Below are positions 26,541 to 38,674 of a stretch of DNA of 64,000 bases, piece by piece. Each line of letters opens with the position of its first letter. Positions within the stretch are counted from its first letter, which is position 1. Source of the stretch: Azadirachta indica (lineage: Eukaryota; Streptophyta; Magnoliopsida; Sapindales; Meliaceae); NCBI GenBank assembly GCA_022749755.1, contig CM040453.1, positions 12,657,368 through 12,721,367 of the forward strand, read 5' to 3'. The notes under the pieces are model-generated. The model saw nothing but the letters and a program-made list of their open reading frames with translations, was not told where the DNA came from and made no database searches. The position numbers and the translations under genes are program-made.

Positions 26541-29345
26541 AACATCTCCGTTGTGTATTGAGCTCTTTGTAGCCGAGCTTGAATTACACAATTTAGTGCT
26601 AATACAAAATGAAGAAACTTGCCACCTGTATTCAGGTTTAGTAAATCGGTTTCAAGAACTGGCTCTGACAAGTTGGCTAGAAACACTCCCGCCATATTTG
26701 TCCATCAATTGTTGAGTCAATTTGAATATGGTTTCCTTGTTGGCTGAAATTTTATTGGAAAGTGCTTGTAGAATTTGAGTTAACATTGACTTGTTTGGAC
26801 TAATATTATCTAATGAAGCCATATGTATTTGGACTTTATAATTACCTCTTTAACCGACTTATGTTGAGTGGTTCAGCTGAAATTGCCAACTTATGTTGAG
26901 CGGCTCGGCTAAAATTGCAACTTATTTCCATAATGTTTAACTTCAAGCATGCAATTATCCAAAAAACACTAAGAATCGCCATTTCTTTTAAAATTTGCAT
27001 CATTTGTTTTAACGCTCATCCTTAATGCAAACTCTTGTTACTCCAATCAAGTTCTGTATAATTCTAGTGATCTCAGCAATCCCTGATGTTGTTAGAAAAA
27101 TTGAATTAAGGAGAAACGTTAAAACATATAATGAAAATTCTAAAAGAAATAACATATCATGTATATTGGCTTTTTGCATAAGTATAAGCTAATCTTAAAG
27201 CCAAACATCATAGAAACAAGTTGCAATTAGAGCCACTCATTTTAAATTGGTTAAAGATCTAATTATGAAGTCCAGATATATGAACTTGTCATTAGACGAA
27301 TATTAGCCAAAACAAGTAATAAATAAGTCAAGTTACTTCCCCAAGAATTTTAGCCAACAAATAATTCATATCAACATGGTCATGACAACTATGAATTTGT
27401 GAGTGACAGTATTGTTGCTCAAGAAAGTAGAGCAGAGGGATGGTGAAGAAAGCAAAGTTGTTGCTAAATACCAAAATTAGATCTACCAATATAGTAGGAT
27501 TTTGTCAATGAAGAGTAAAGCAAGGATTCATACAGAGACCACCAGAATTTAATAGTGCTAAACAACATCATGAAAATTTTAAAAGAAATAACAGAATTAT
27601 TTATTTTGGAGAAGCCTCCAACACTTCTATCTCAAACAACCATTTTTAATTGTTTTTTGCATAGGGATGACAAACAAGATGGGGTGGGCCAGGGATCCCC
27701 AATCCTTGTCTCCTTCCTTGAAAGAGGACAAGATCCTCATCCTGATCAGCCAATATGCATTTCCTCATCCATCTTCATAACAGTAACTTCCTACTCTTAA
27801 TAATCTCATTATTCTACTTTTAGTGACTTATCCACTTCTAAACTGATAATCTTACTTTAAAGTACTTCTATAGATGCGTAGAACTTGTCTTCTTTCCCTC
27901 CAATTAAGTGCTTGTCTAAAGCTGGAGAAGCTTTTCCTCGCATTTTTCTCCCCTTTTCTTAAGTCATTACATAAATGGAACCAAAACCCCTGACTCATCC
28001 TTCAGCCCCAAACCTCTTGTACCACCTCAAAAGGTTTTACTAGTTACACCAAACAGCACCAACAAATTGGTTATACTGGATATCTTGCATCACCCAAAAG
28101 GTTTCTCCTCGTATAATGTATTAACATAATCACAAGCAGTTGCCAAATTTATGCTATTCCATCACTAGAACAATCTTGAACCATGTGTTAAATTAACTAC
28201 AATGGACATTGTGAAACATAGAATAAATCAAATGGCCAAATATTGGGATGGTAAACCATACAGCATGACTATTAAAGCCACAGCCACAAAATTTCATGCA
28301 GCAGTGCTGTGTAGCCAAAAATATGGGAAACAATTCAATCCATTAACCTACAGTCATTCTTAATGAAAACTTCCTACATAAATCTAAATATAAACGATTT
28401 TGAGTGCACCACACAAGCACCCCTAATATTTAGCAATTTAATAAGACCTTTTAGAAATTAAATGTAGCTTTGTTTCCAACAAGAATACATTTTTAATTTT
28501 AATAAGCAAGGAATGACATTCTGCAGCTGGTTAACAAACAATATACTGTATTATCCACTAACACAGTGATACCAATTAGGAAAACCACAGTTAATTAGTG
28601 AGAAGGGAGAAATAGTACCAACTCAGTTCTGCTACATATATATTGAACATGAGATCCGTCAATCAGTTGTTCGAGCTGTGGCTGACATGCAACTGCAACG
28701 AATGCACGCACACTGAACCTGACAAAGTAAGAAAACTGTTTGTACAGAAGACTGGGGTAATGAAACCAAGTGAAACAGCATTTAAGATGTACACAACCTC
28801 GCATAGATGATGCTTACCTTTACTAGTCTGCAGAAACATAATTGATTCCCCTACCATCTTGCTCACATGAGCCTACAGATCTACTTTGGCATCAAATATT
28901 TATCACAAATCAAGAAAAATTCAAATGCCACATAGAAATTACCAAAAGTAGGAAAAAATAACGAACTTCAATGAATCACAACAGGATACTATTATTTTAA
29001 GCAGGTACGCAAATAATCAACATATTTCTAAAAGGAATTCATAAAACCATGACATATCCACCATTTTAGTTCACTATAGTTCACCGCCAACAACAGAAAC
29101 AAAAATTAAAAGAAAAAAGGTTCCAACATGATAAAATTAATTTGGGACAGAGTTGGAAAACCAAAAACAAGTTGCCACCATATGCATAAAATAGAAAATC
29201 ATCATGCCAAAAAGGTTGGATTCTTATTTTGCAACTAAATAGTGAAAAGATACAATAAGATTACAAACACAACATTGATTCCATTAAAATATTTGGATGA
29301 CAAAGGATTGAAGGGGAAAAAAAAATCTGACAAACTAATTCAAGG

Positions 29346-31130
29346 TCAAATTGGCATTGTGCATTTCTTTTGAGAATGTCCTAACAAATGGCAGCGACCA
29401 CATTGAACAATTCGCTTAGGGCGCTTAAAGTTTTCTACACGAAGAACCTTCTTTTTGGGCCTGCCAGGTGGCCGGCGAGTTTTGGGTGGACGTATGGTGA
29501 TATCAAGCTTTGCACCCCCACCCTCAGCTCCCTCACCTGGCTCCTTCCATCGACTCTTATCCGGGATAGGATTTATCATCTGTGAATAGGTCTCTCGATA
29601 ACTAGCTACAGTGAAACAAGGCTCAGCAAATAGATGGACATTTTGCCCACAAGAAAGAAGTGCAGCAGCAGCATGAGCACAAGGTAAACCATAGAGTTGC
29701 CAACGGCGGCATGAGCATACACGATTTCGTATATCCACAATATTTGTTCTCTCAGTTGAGACAATCTCAAATTCAACTTCATTTGCACGAAGTACTTGAT
29801 AGCAGCGCGCATCTGCAATTGCCTCCATAATCTGCTTCTCTGTAGATGGGACAAGAATCGAGGTCCACCTCATGCCCATCTCACGACGCTCATTAAACCA
29901 AGATGTTAATTGATTGCGAATGTGCTCCATCATCTGCACAATAGGTAGCTCATGACATTCTAAAGCCCACTTATATAACAGCTCTGTGACACCAAGTGTA
30001 AAATGGCCATATCGCACCCCATCAAAATATGCTATAGCCCAGAGTTGGGGAGGAAATTGTTGAAACCATGGTATCACATCCTGTGATATCTCTACCATCT
30101 CAGAGATTTTAGCTTCAAATTCAATTGTCGTAAGGGCATAAACAGCATTCCAGAAAATATTAACCAACTTCGTATTCTTAAATGTGTCACGAAAATTTTC
30201 ACTGACATAACGCAGACAAAAACCATGAAAAGCACTTGGAAAATGAGTTTCTACTGCCTCTACAATGCCTCTTTGTCTTTCTGATAGTATTGTTAGCCTA
30301 GGCATATTGTCAGTATTTACCCCTAAAAGCTTCCGCAATTCTGACATGAACCACATCCAATTTTCATCACTTTCCACATCAACAATAGCAATTGCCAAAG
30401 GAAACAATGCATCATCAGCATCGACAGCTGCAGCACAAAGTAATGAACCCAAGTATTTCCCTTTTAGATTTGCTTTGTCAAGCTCCAAAAGTGGCCTACA
30501 AGCATTTATAAATCCATAAATTGATGCACGATAAGAAATGAAGAGCCGCTGGAAACTATTTTCTTGTCCAGTAGCAAAAACAGATGCAATGCTTCCTGGG
30601 TTGGTTTTCCTCATTTGCTCACAATATGAAGGAAGAAGCCGATAACCTTCTTCAAAAGTTCCATGAAGTGCAGCCATGCTACGTTCCTTTCCACGCCAAG
30701 CTTGCATATAAGACACAGCAACTCCATGCTGATCTCGAATATCTTGCAGGATTTCCTTTGGTTTATACTGTGGATTATCCCGAATGCGAGCTTCCACTGA
30801 TCTAGCAACCCAACCCACAGATGCTTGCTGATGATGGAGGTTCCGAACTCCTTCACAGGTATGCTCTCCGTGTAAGGTTCTAATGGAAAAGGTTGGAACT
30901 CCAGGACATTTTGCTACATGAACACGCCATGGACAACCTTCTTTGGAGCACTTGGCTATAAACCGGCTACGATCTGATTTCACTATACGTAAATCAAAAT
31001 GCAGTGCTATAGCAATATCTTTCAATGTTCTTCTGCAAGTTTCAACGTCAGGAAATTCTTGCCCAATAGCTAAAGTACGTTCTGGCAAACTAAGGGAAGC
31101 ATCAGGCACAGTCAAATCATGGCCAGCCAT
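29346..31130 (-). CDS. MUG: Domesticated Mutator-like transposase, MUSTANG (MUGA) family
   Basis: One uninterrupted coding exon of 594 residues. MUSTANG proteins derive from MULE transposases and are kept as host genes in flowering plants. Order seen: N-terminal zinc-binding MuDR-type domain with C61, C66, H90 and C92; transposase core with D218 (LELDKANLKGKY) and ILSERQRG at 281-288, where a Glu takes the place of the usual second catalytic Asp; FCLRYVSENF at 304-313, a Tyr where MULEs usually have the His of C-x2-H; a SWIM zinc finger C472, C474, C484, H486; an AT-hook-like RRPPGRPKKK at 552-561; and a zinc knuckle C577-x2-C580-x4-H585-x4-C590. No PB1 domain, so MUGA rather than MUGB. No terminal inverted repeats seen next to it. 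MUG1 and MUG4 are both possible orthologues. Confidence 0.93.
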   Translation of the reverse strand: MAGHDLTVPDASLSLPERTLAIGQEFPDVETCRRTLKDIAIALHFDLRIVKSDRSRFIAKCSKEGCPWRVHVAKCPGVPTFSIRTLHGEHTCEGVRNLHHQQASVGWVARSVEARIRDNPQYKPKEILQDIRDQHGVAVSYMQAWRGKERSMAALHGTFEEGYRLLPSYCEQMRKTNPGSIASVFATGQENSFQRLFISYRASIYGFINACRPLLELDKANLKGKYLGSLLCAAAVDADDALFPLAIAIVDVESDENWMWFMSELRKLLGVNTDNMPRLTILSERQRGIVEAVETHFPSAFHGFCLRYVSENFRDTFKNTKLVNIFWNAVYALTTIEFEAKISEMVEISQDVIPWFQQFPPQLWAIAYFDGVRYGHFTLGVTELLYKWALECHELPIVQMMEHIRNQLTSWFNERREMGMRWTSILVPSTEKQIMEAIADARCYQVLRANEVEFEIVSTERTNIVDIRNRVCSCRRWQLYGLPCAHAAAALLSCGQNVHLFAEPCFTVASYRETYSQMINPIPDKSRWKEPGEGAEGGGAKLDITIRPPKTRRPPGRPKKKVLRVENFKRPKRIVQCGRCHLLGHSQKKCTMPI

Positions 31131-34100
31131 GAATTCACAAAACCAAAGACCAGCAGTGCCACGCCGCTCAAAGGGTTTCCCTCATGCTGAATACAGATTA
31201 GAAGTCGAACCAGGGAATACTTAAAGAAAAAGCACCACATAAACTCTAGTCTGCAATATAAGACAAAATGAAATGGAGATGAATACAAAATACAGTGAAT
31301 CTTAGTAATAATAGTAAAATGGAAAGAAATCTCTTGATGGTAATTAAATCACCCAGAAGATTCAATTACAAATCTTAAAGAAAAAGCACCGCATAAACTC
31401 TAGTGCAATCGAAAACAAAATGAAAAGGAACTGAATATAAAACACAGTAAATCTTAGTAATAACAGTAAAATGGAAAGAAATCTCTCGATGGTCAAAATT
31501 AAATCATCCAGAAGATTCAATTACGAATCTTGAGAGAGTAGGTAAAAATCATGAAAGAAATTGAAACCCCAAAGACTTAAAATTTAATTAATAAAATTTG
31601 TACTCTCACCTGACCCATCCCAACAATAAAGAAATAAAATGATAAATATAGTGTGCAACGCAGGAGAACACGTATGTTTATTTGAGAAAATTATCCATCA
31701 AAATGAATCAGAAGCAGCAACTAGATTTTTAATTACCACTTGACCTGAAAGCCAAACAACAATATCTAACACAAATGCAAATACAACCATACCCATAAAA
31801 ATAACAAAACACAGAAAATACAACATAAAATAATTTAATACATGCAATGAGATTCAAACATAAGATTGGTCAACTTTGCTCAGATACCAATGTTAAGCTA
31901 TCCTTGGAGAATCTTAAGCTTGTAGTTGAGTGCCAAAAATAAGATTTGAACTCTAATTAAATTGCAAAGAGAAAGTAAGTCATTAAGCTTCTTAAAAATA
32001 AAAGTAAAAAATGAATGAATGAACAACTTTCAATATGAATTCGTAGATTTAGAATCCAGTAAATTTGGGTAAAAATAAGTCATACAACTTAAATTAATAT
32101 TTTTCAATCTTAAAGAGTTTTTAATCAATCATCTACCATTTCTTAATCTTCTTGACATCATATTCAACTAGTTTAAGCAATTCCAGAAATAAATCAACCT
32201 CGTGATATCAATTTTGGCTGAGCTCGATTTTGAAAAATTCGCCTAGAATTAAATGAAAACATAAACAAAAAAGGGGTCATTATACTGCAATGTGAAAACA
32301 ATTATTTGCCAGATGCCACATCCAAATAAATAATCAAATACGACAGATCATCCCTCTACTGAATTTTAAACTGCCCCACATACCCTTTTGAAGGTAGAAA
32401 CTAAATTCATATAAGCAACACATATATATACTAGTATATAAGAATCAACACTTGTTCAAACAATAGGCTCAACGTTCTCACAATAACTAACCACATGGGA
32501 AGAAAATACAGAGGTTTTGCACATAAGGAGCCAAGTAATACCCAGATTTCATGAATCAAAATAGTTAGAGAACAAATCACATTTTTCTTGCAGTGGGCTT
32601 AAGATTGCCCATATACCTATCAACGTACAATGGCACAATTACTACAGAAAAAAGGATAGCAATGGTCTTCAAGAATTATAGCTTAGACAACCTGAAATCT
32701 CTTTAAGGTACTTGAACAAAAAAAGTATTAAGCTATCTCAAGGACATTTAATTTTCTTTTTTCTTTGTAAGACAAATTCTCTCTGTGAAACATCAAATAA
32801 TAAGAAGCAATGAAAAGAAACTATTGATACAGAGTTCTTACCATTTTCAACTAACATTGATTTCTACACACAAAACAAAAGGGAAATATTCACATCTCAA
32901 GTACTTCTCTAAGATTTAAGAATCAACAACAAAAGGAGAAAAAGCAAATAACAACCAATATCCAAAAACAAATGGAGTGAATGCTTGCATAACTTGACTT
33001 TTGGATTATATACAGGGGTAGTTTGGGAATATTCTTCCAAAAAAAAGAGAAAGACAGAAATATTAACGATCCAGAACAAAATATCAAACATTTAAGGATG
33101 CATTTTGCCAATGCTTTTAAAATGGTGTATTTGAAAACTATGACATTGGAAATTGTGTTTGTGACAACAAAAAAAGTGTTTTTTAGTTTAAAATAGTTTT
33201 CTTTAAAAAAATGGTAAAAACACGTTTAGTATCGTTTTTGCAAATGAGTAAAGTATTTTTTTATTTTTTTTTTTGAGGGAAATAATGTAATTAGTTTTAG
33301 AAACATGTATTGAAAATAGTGGAAAATGACAAAAAGTTGTTTTCAACATCTTATTTAGAATTTTGGAAAAAAAATTTTCCGTTCATGAAAACAAATTTTG
33401 CAAAACATGCAATTGAACATGTTTTCTGCTGCTTTCTACTTTTAAAATAAAAGTGTTTTTGAAAACCTAACAAAACAGCCACTTAGTTCTTCTATATTCA
33501 TATGGTGGCCAAATTCAGACAAATCAAGTAAGTACATTAATATTACTTAAATTCCCCAAAAACAAAAAAAAATCAGGGGAGTTACACTAAACAAAGTTAT
33601 ATACTAGGCAACAATGCACAAAATTTGAGCATTTTAAGGCTATCCAGGGAAATAAAATTTAAAACAAAAGAAAAAAAGTGTACAGTTAACAGAATTAAAA
33701 AAAGAAAAAAAACCGTAGACAAACTCAAATATTTAACAAAAGAAATTCGTTTGTAAACCTCAAAATCTCTTATCTCCTAGCATCTTAGCCTAGGCCTTCT
33801 CATTACCCAATATCTCTACCCTAAATCCGCAAAAAATGTCCAGCGAAAGGGAGACCTAAGATAGTCAACTGAAACTAAAGTATTGTAAGCTGAGAAAAGC
33901 TTCACAACTTAAAAGAAAAACCGTAGACTTACCCCAATAATCCTGATATTCACATGAGTTTGCACTCATCAATCTTTAATACAAACTCCATTTAGCTTTT
34001 ATTGTACACAAGATAGATAAACAAAAAATTTTACAGTCTAAGTTTCATCAATGTTAAGGACTAATTGAGAATAATCTACACGTAATGAAATACAAGAAGA

Positions 34101-35317
34101 ATGGGTGATAATACAACAAAGCATGAAAATCTTCTATTAATTATTTCTTGACATTTAGAGAATACATACATGACGACAAATTAAAAAGGAACAGCTCCAT
34201 ATCTTGCAATATAGTCCAAAGAGGCCATGTTCAAACACATGCTTCCTAGATGGTGTTTTTCTCATTCACATTTATGCCTTACTATGGGATAAACTTCAAA
34301 AATGCACTTTGAGTACAAGCACCTGTTCCAGCATATAATTGTTCTATTCAATGAAATACTAGTGTGCAGCTACACCTTAAATCATCATGCATCAATTAAA
34401 GATTTCAGGTCTAAAGTTCAGATATGTGCAAATTGCCTAAGACTAAATTACTTCTCAAAAGAGAAGTCTCATCAACCCTACCAGAAAGCTCTAATAAGAT
34501 TAGCACATGAAGTCACTTATTGCATCAAATGCATGCTTTATCAATGTGGTTCCCATGATTTGACAAAATACATATCAATTCCTCATCATCTGCTTGATTA
34601 AAAACAAAAATGTACATCAAGACAAAAGGATGAAAAGTGAACCAATTCTTTCTAGACTTGGGACTTCTAAGAATAAAAGCTCAAACATCCTTGTGTACCC
34701 TAAAGAGGAAACACTGAGTCACTAAACCATCCAAAAGTAGCATTCTCAACTGCATATATCTCTCCAATAATTACATGACTAAAGCCAATGCCCTAGTATC
34801 CTCTACCCATACCAAATTGTAAGTTCTGAAAGAAATATAGTTAATCAGAGAGCTACTAGCTACAAGCTAATGTCTTCAATCTTGAAAATGGGCAAGTTCA
34901 CAATTCTCCAAAAATAGTTAATAACAAGTATTCTGAAATTACTAAAGCAGTAGGCATCAGCTGCTGCAGTAATCTATTACAAAGAATCCATACACAGACA
35001 TGTTATAACTGGCTCAATGTAAGTCTACTACATGTCTTGAAGAAAAGAACAAAACCCTAACCACTGTCATTCTGTTTCTAACAAACGGAACTGAATATGA
35101 ATTGGCGTCCGCCAGGAGCGGATCCAAAGCCATAAATAGGGGCATTCCCATTACCAAACTAACTTAATCAACGAAAATTAAAGTGCAAAAGTGAGATATG
35201 GTGAATCACTTAGAAAGTCTTAGAACTAATATTTGAACATTGGCAACAAGAAAATGAACAATCTGAATTAAATTAATTAAATACGTAGAAAGAATGAACA
35301 CAAACACGAAGAAGAAC
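31131..35317 (-). other. Probable 5'-untranslated intron of the MUSTANG gene
   Basis: No credible frame over 4 kb on either strand. A donor CAG|GTTCTT (exon end 35318) and acceptors near the ATG, such as TGTATTCAG|CATGAG about 60 bases upstream, would make this one leader intron. It contains a family B MITE at 33094-33484. Inferred from splice-like sites, not proven. Confidence 0.45.
33094..33484. mobile_element. MITE, family B copy 2 (inverted relative to copy 1)
   Basis: Ends: left AAGGATGCATTTTGCC, right (reverse complement) AAGTGGCTGTTTTGTT, imperfect terminal inverted repeat. On the minus strand it carries CAGCAGAAAACATGTT, also in the copy at 6210-6591. Non-coding. Confidence 0.5.
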
Positions 35318-35540
35318 CTGGTAAAACGGCGGGCTGAGTTGTTCTTTCTGCAAAGCTTTTGAAGGTACCTTCCGGCAATTCGAGAAGAAGAAGGCGGATG
35401 GTGGCGGTGACGGTGTTGGTGGTGGTGGTGGTGGTGGACCAAACTCTAACAACAAACATAGACTCTCTCCCTCTCTCTCTTCTTGTTTTCTTCGATAATC
35501 AACAAAGCCACCACATCAGTTTTTAGATATTGCAAACCCC
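35318..35540 (-). other. Candidate non-coding first exon (leader) of the MUSTANG gene
   Basis: On the minus strand a GA-rich leader (35460-35480) is followed by a less AT-rich block with a (CCA)n run and ends with a donor CAG|GTTCTT. It contains an upstream ATG at 35459 whose frame stays open to the donor (47 codons, beginning MFVVRVWS). The exon could instead belong to a separate small gene; its placement rests on promoter and donor signals. Confidence 0.45.
35418..35437. repeat. (GGT)n microsatellite
   Basis: About six and a half GGT units on the plus strand, inside the candidate leader exon; reads as (ACC)n on the transcribed minus strand. Confidence 0.8.
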
Positions 35541-35565
35541 ACTTTCTTTTTTTTCAAGCTTCCCC

Positions 35566-35571
35566 TTTATA
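35566..35571 (-). promoter_or_regulatory. TATA box of the candidate MUSTANG leader exon
   Basis: TATAAA followed by GGGG on the minus strand. A start about 30 bases downstream puts the leader at about 35540. It is the best TATA box on this strand upstream of the MUSTANG ATG near leader-like sequence. Confidence 0.45.
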
Positions 35572-37271
35572 TTCTCTACTTTTGCATATACATCCTCACA
35601 AGTACCTATTTATTTTCATAGATAAAATGACATATATACCCTTAAATTTTAAAAAAATGTATATTTTTTTATGTTACAATATTACATCTATTAATATTTA
35701 CATCTCTACAGGAACTAGAAACTTTAACAATTAGAATACAATCCAAATATTTATCCTTAAAGAGAGATATTTACTTACATTTTTTGTAAAATACCCATAA
35801 TTGTAGAGGATAGTCCTTATAGAACGAACGTATTTTTACTTTCGAAGCTAGGGTCAGACAGCAACTAAATGTATAGTTTGTTTCCTCTATTGTAGTTATT
35901 TATTTTTGTAAGTAAAATAATATATATGCTTTAAAGTTTAACTAAATATATTATTTGATTATGTTAGATTCAAAAATATCTATGCAAACTCCTATTTATT
36001 TGTTAGTTTAATTCATAAATTTAAATGAAAATAAATCTAATTCAATACATATACTCTTTAAATGATCATGAATATAAGGGTATTATAGTAATTGTAATTT
36101 AAAAAATGATCTAAATTAATAACTTTTTTTTTAATGAATATCAATTTATGCGAATAGTTAAAAAAACGTGAGGTTTGAGTGTGTCTTTGACCAAATTTTA
36201 GGAGTATGTGGATTCTTTACGCTATTTTTATTTACTAAGAGGTGGGTACTTCTTTATATATTTTTCAAATACGGGTGTAATATTTTCCTTCTTGTCAAAT
36301 AGGTCCCTAATTTAGACAGAGTAAAGACCATATTATTTAGAGATACATACTTTTGTATTATTGCTGAATTTTTTATGTCAAATCTGAATGAATCTCAAAA
36401 TCTTGATAGATTTAAATATGTAAATTTGAATAATTTTAAATAATATACCTTCATGACAAAATGGAAGTTATTGGTTGGCATTATTTTCATATTTTAATTT
36501 TAGTAAAATAATAGATTAGTATATGGTTTTCTCAATTTTCATAATTTAGTCCTTATTATCCAAAATTTATCAAAAATGAAAATGTTAAAATTTAAAAAAA
36601 AAAAAGATAAAATTTAGAAATTCTAATAATGAGTTAAGACAAATCCATATTGAAAAACATTTCTAACCCACTTTTTACTTTTTCAATAATAATTTGATAC
36701 GTATTGTTCAAAAGAATTTTCAAACAAAACATATTTAGTATTTCATTTTATACATCTATTTAAAAATATTTTCTTAAAAAAATTATCAACCATGTAATTA
36801 ATATAAATAAAAGATAAAAAATAAAAAATACACACATATTATATTACGAATAAAGATAATCAAAATTCTCTTTTTTAAATCGTTTAATAAAAATTAAATT
36901 AAAATATTAAAGAAGAATGAAAATTTAATTTCAATTTTATTAACACATGATAGCAAATTTAGTTTCATATTATAATTTATTGCTCTTATTTTATCTAAAA
37001 TTTTTCCTTGTTTTCCTTTTTAATTATTCGATTTTAATATTTTTGTCCTTCATATATCGTGGATAAAAGGAACTAAATCGCTAAAAAAATATAAACCTAT
37101 AGTTTAGTTTGTCATTTCATTAAACTTTAAGGAAAAAATTGTCATAGCCTATCCCACCACAGATATTATCCGCTTTGAGCACATAATCCGTTACGGTTTT
37201 ATTTTTGTACTTTTCAACTCAAAATATGTTTATTGACGATTGAAGCATACTGACTTACATAACCAGCATCT

Positions 37272-37928
37272 AGAGATGGCAAAATTTTCCATAAGGCCTT
37301 AAATTCATAGGGATCCATCTCCAACGAGAGAGAATTCAAATAAATTTACGGGGAGTAGGGCAAAGAACGGAGAGAAATTAATTCTCAATTTATTAATGGG
37401 ACGAAAATTAGCTTACCTCTCCCTATCCCACCCCCACTCCATTCCCCATTAAAAGATAATATAAATATATTATAATTTATAAATTAAATTATATATATGT
37501 AAATATAATTTTATATTACAATTTTTAAAATTATATATTTTAATTAAATATAATTAGTAATAAAAAATTGTGAACTCATAAAATAATGTTATAAAAAATA
37601 GAATATACGAAATAAAAGTAAAAAATTAAAAAAGCTCTATATTATGTTTTCAATAATATATTAATAATATTTTTACTTAAGTTAATTAAATTCTTATTTT
37701 ATTAAAATTAAGTTAATTAAATTCTTAGATTATTAAAATTAATTTATAAAATAATGTAAAATAAGAAATTGATATGGGGATGGGGTACTTATTCTCCGTA
37801 CGGAGATTCTCCATTCCCATTCCATTAAATTTATTGGAGAATAGGGCGGAAAATGAGGGTTAAAATAGAAAACGAGGTGGGAAATGGGATATACCTTTCC
37901 ACTCCTACCTCGCCTCATTGTCATCCCT
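37272..37928. mobile_element. MITE nested in the TRIM 3' LTR (Mutator-like by target duplication)
   Basis: A 657-base non-coding insertion flanked on both sides by ACCAGCATCT (37262-37271 and 37929-37938), a perfect 10-bp target duplication. Terminal inverted repeats are short: left AGAGATGGCAA, right (reverse complement) AGGGATGACAA, 9 of 11 identical. Deleting the insertion and one duplication restores the LTR sequence seen in the other copy. A 9-11 bp duplication is typical for Mutator-like elements. It contains a perfect palindrome TCTCCGTACGGAGA near its right side. Confidence 0.8.
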
Positions 37929-37978
37929 ACCAGCATCTCTCTTATACTTTGCTAATGTGAGATTTGCCTAAAATGTCA

Positions 37979-38674
37979 AATACACCCTCTCTTAAGTTTT
38001 GTTTTCACACTTTTCAACTTAAAACGTGTCTATTGACAATTGGAGCATGTTGACTTATATGGCCAACATATAGGACTTTTTGTTTGGGGTGTCACATACA
38101 CTCCCTTTTAGGTTTTGTTTTCGAACTTTTGAACTCAAAATGTATCTACTGGTAATTGAAGCATGCTGACTTATATACGCATCACAAGACATGTAGACTT
38201 ATATACCCAGCATAAGATTTTTTTGCCTAGAGTGTCACATACACCCCATCGTAGGTTTTGTTTTCGAACTTTTCAACCTAAAACTTGTCTACTAGCAATT
38301 AAAGTATGCTTACTTATATACCTAATATAGTACTTTTTAACCCAAAACATGTTTACTGGCAGTTGGAACATGATGACTTATATACCCAACATCGCTTCTG
38401 TGCTTTGCGATGTGGCACAGAAGCGATGTGGATTTGCTTAGGATGTAGTCTACTGGCAATTGAAGTATGTTGACTTATACATAGGACTTTTCAACCCAAA
38501 ACCTGTCTACTGGCGGTTAGAATATGCTAACTTATATACGCAACATCTCTCACATGCTTTGCGATATGAATTTGTCTAGGATGTCACATACACCCTTCCT
38601 TAGGACTCAGCATCATCGCTGAGGTTTATCCTATTATCGCTCAAGAGGACACGCAGAGTAACTCTAATACCAAT
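37979..38674. repeat. Degenerate tandem repeats inside the TRIM
   Basis: The core TTCAACYYAAAACNTGTCTAC, followed by TGGCAATTGAAGCATG-like and TGACTTATATACCCAACAT-like blocks, recurs about six times, joined by GTGTCACATACACCC and GGTTTTGTTTTCGAAC-like spacers. The same core occurs in both LTRs, so the internal region appears to have grown by duplication of LTR sequence. Confidence 0.7.
38390..38428. repeat. Perfect 13-bp inverted repeat (hairpin)
   Basis: CATCGCTTCTGTG at 38390-38402 and its exact complement CACAGAAGCGATG at 38416-38428, separated by 13 bases. It lies within one of the internal TRIM repeat units. Confidence 0.85.

Larger units (their letters stand above)
23890..29230. other. 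Convergent spacer between TrpRS and MUSTANG
   Basis: Holds the 3' untranslated parts of both genes and the repeats listed at 25.4-26.5 kb. The remaining sequence is AT-rich, with only short open frames (for example 27555-27800 and 28595-28866) that show no family signature. I see no further gene. Confidence 0.6.

Noticed and set aside
29346..31130. Reading the transposase as an active Mutator element
   Set aside because: No terminal inverted repeats or target duplication seen nearby, catalytic positions are changed, and the neighbourhood looks syntenic with a known host MUSTANG gene.
30265..31224. Several 73-93 codon frames on the plus strand
   Set aside because: Antisense shadows of the MUSTANG transposase.
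37979..38674. Spaced repeats suggesting a CRISPR-like array
   Set aside because: Plant nuclear context, units are degenerate and continuous without unique spacers, and they match the flanking LTRs.
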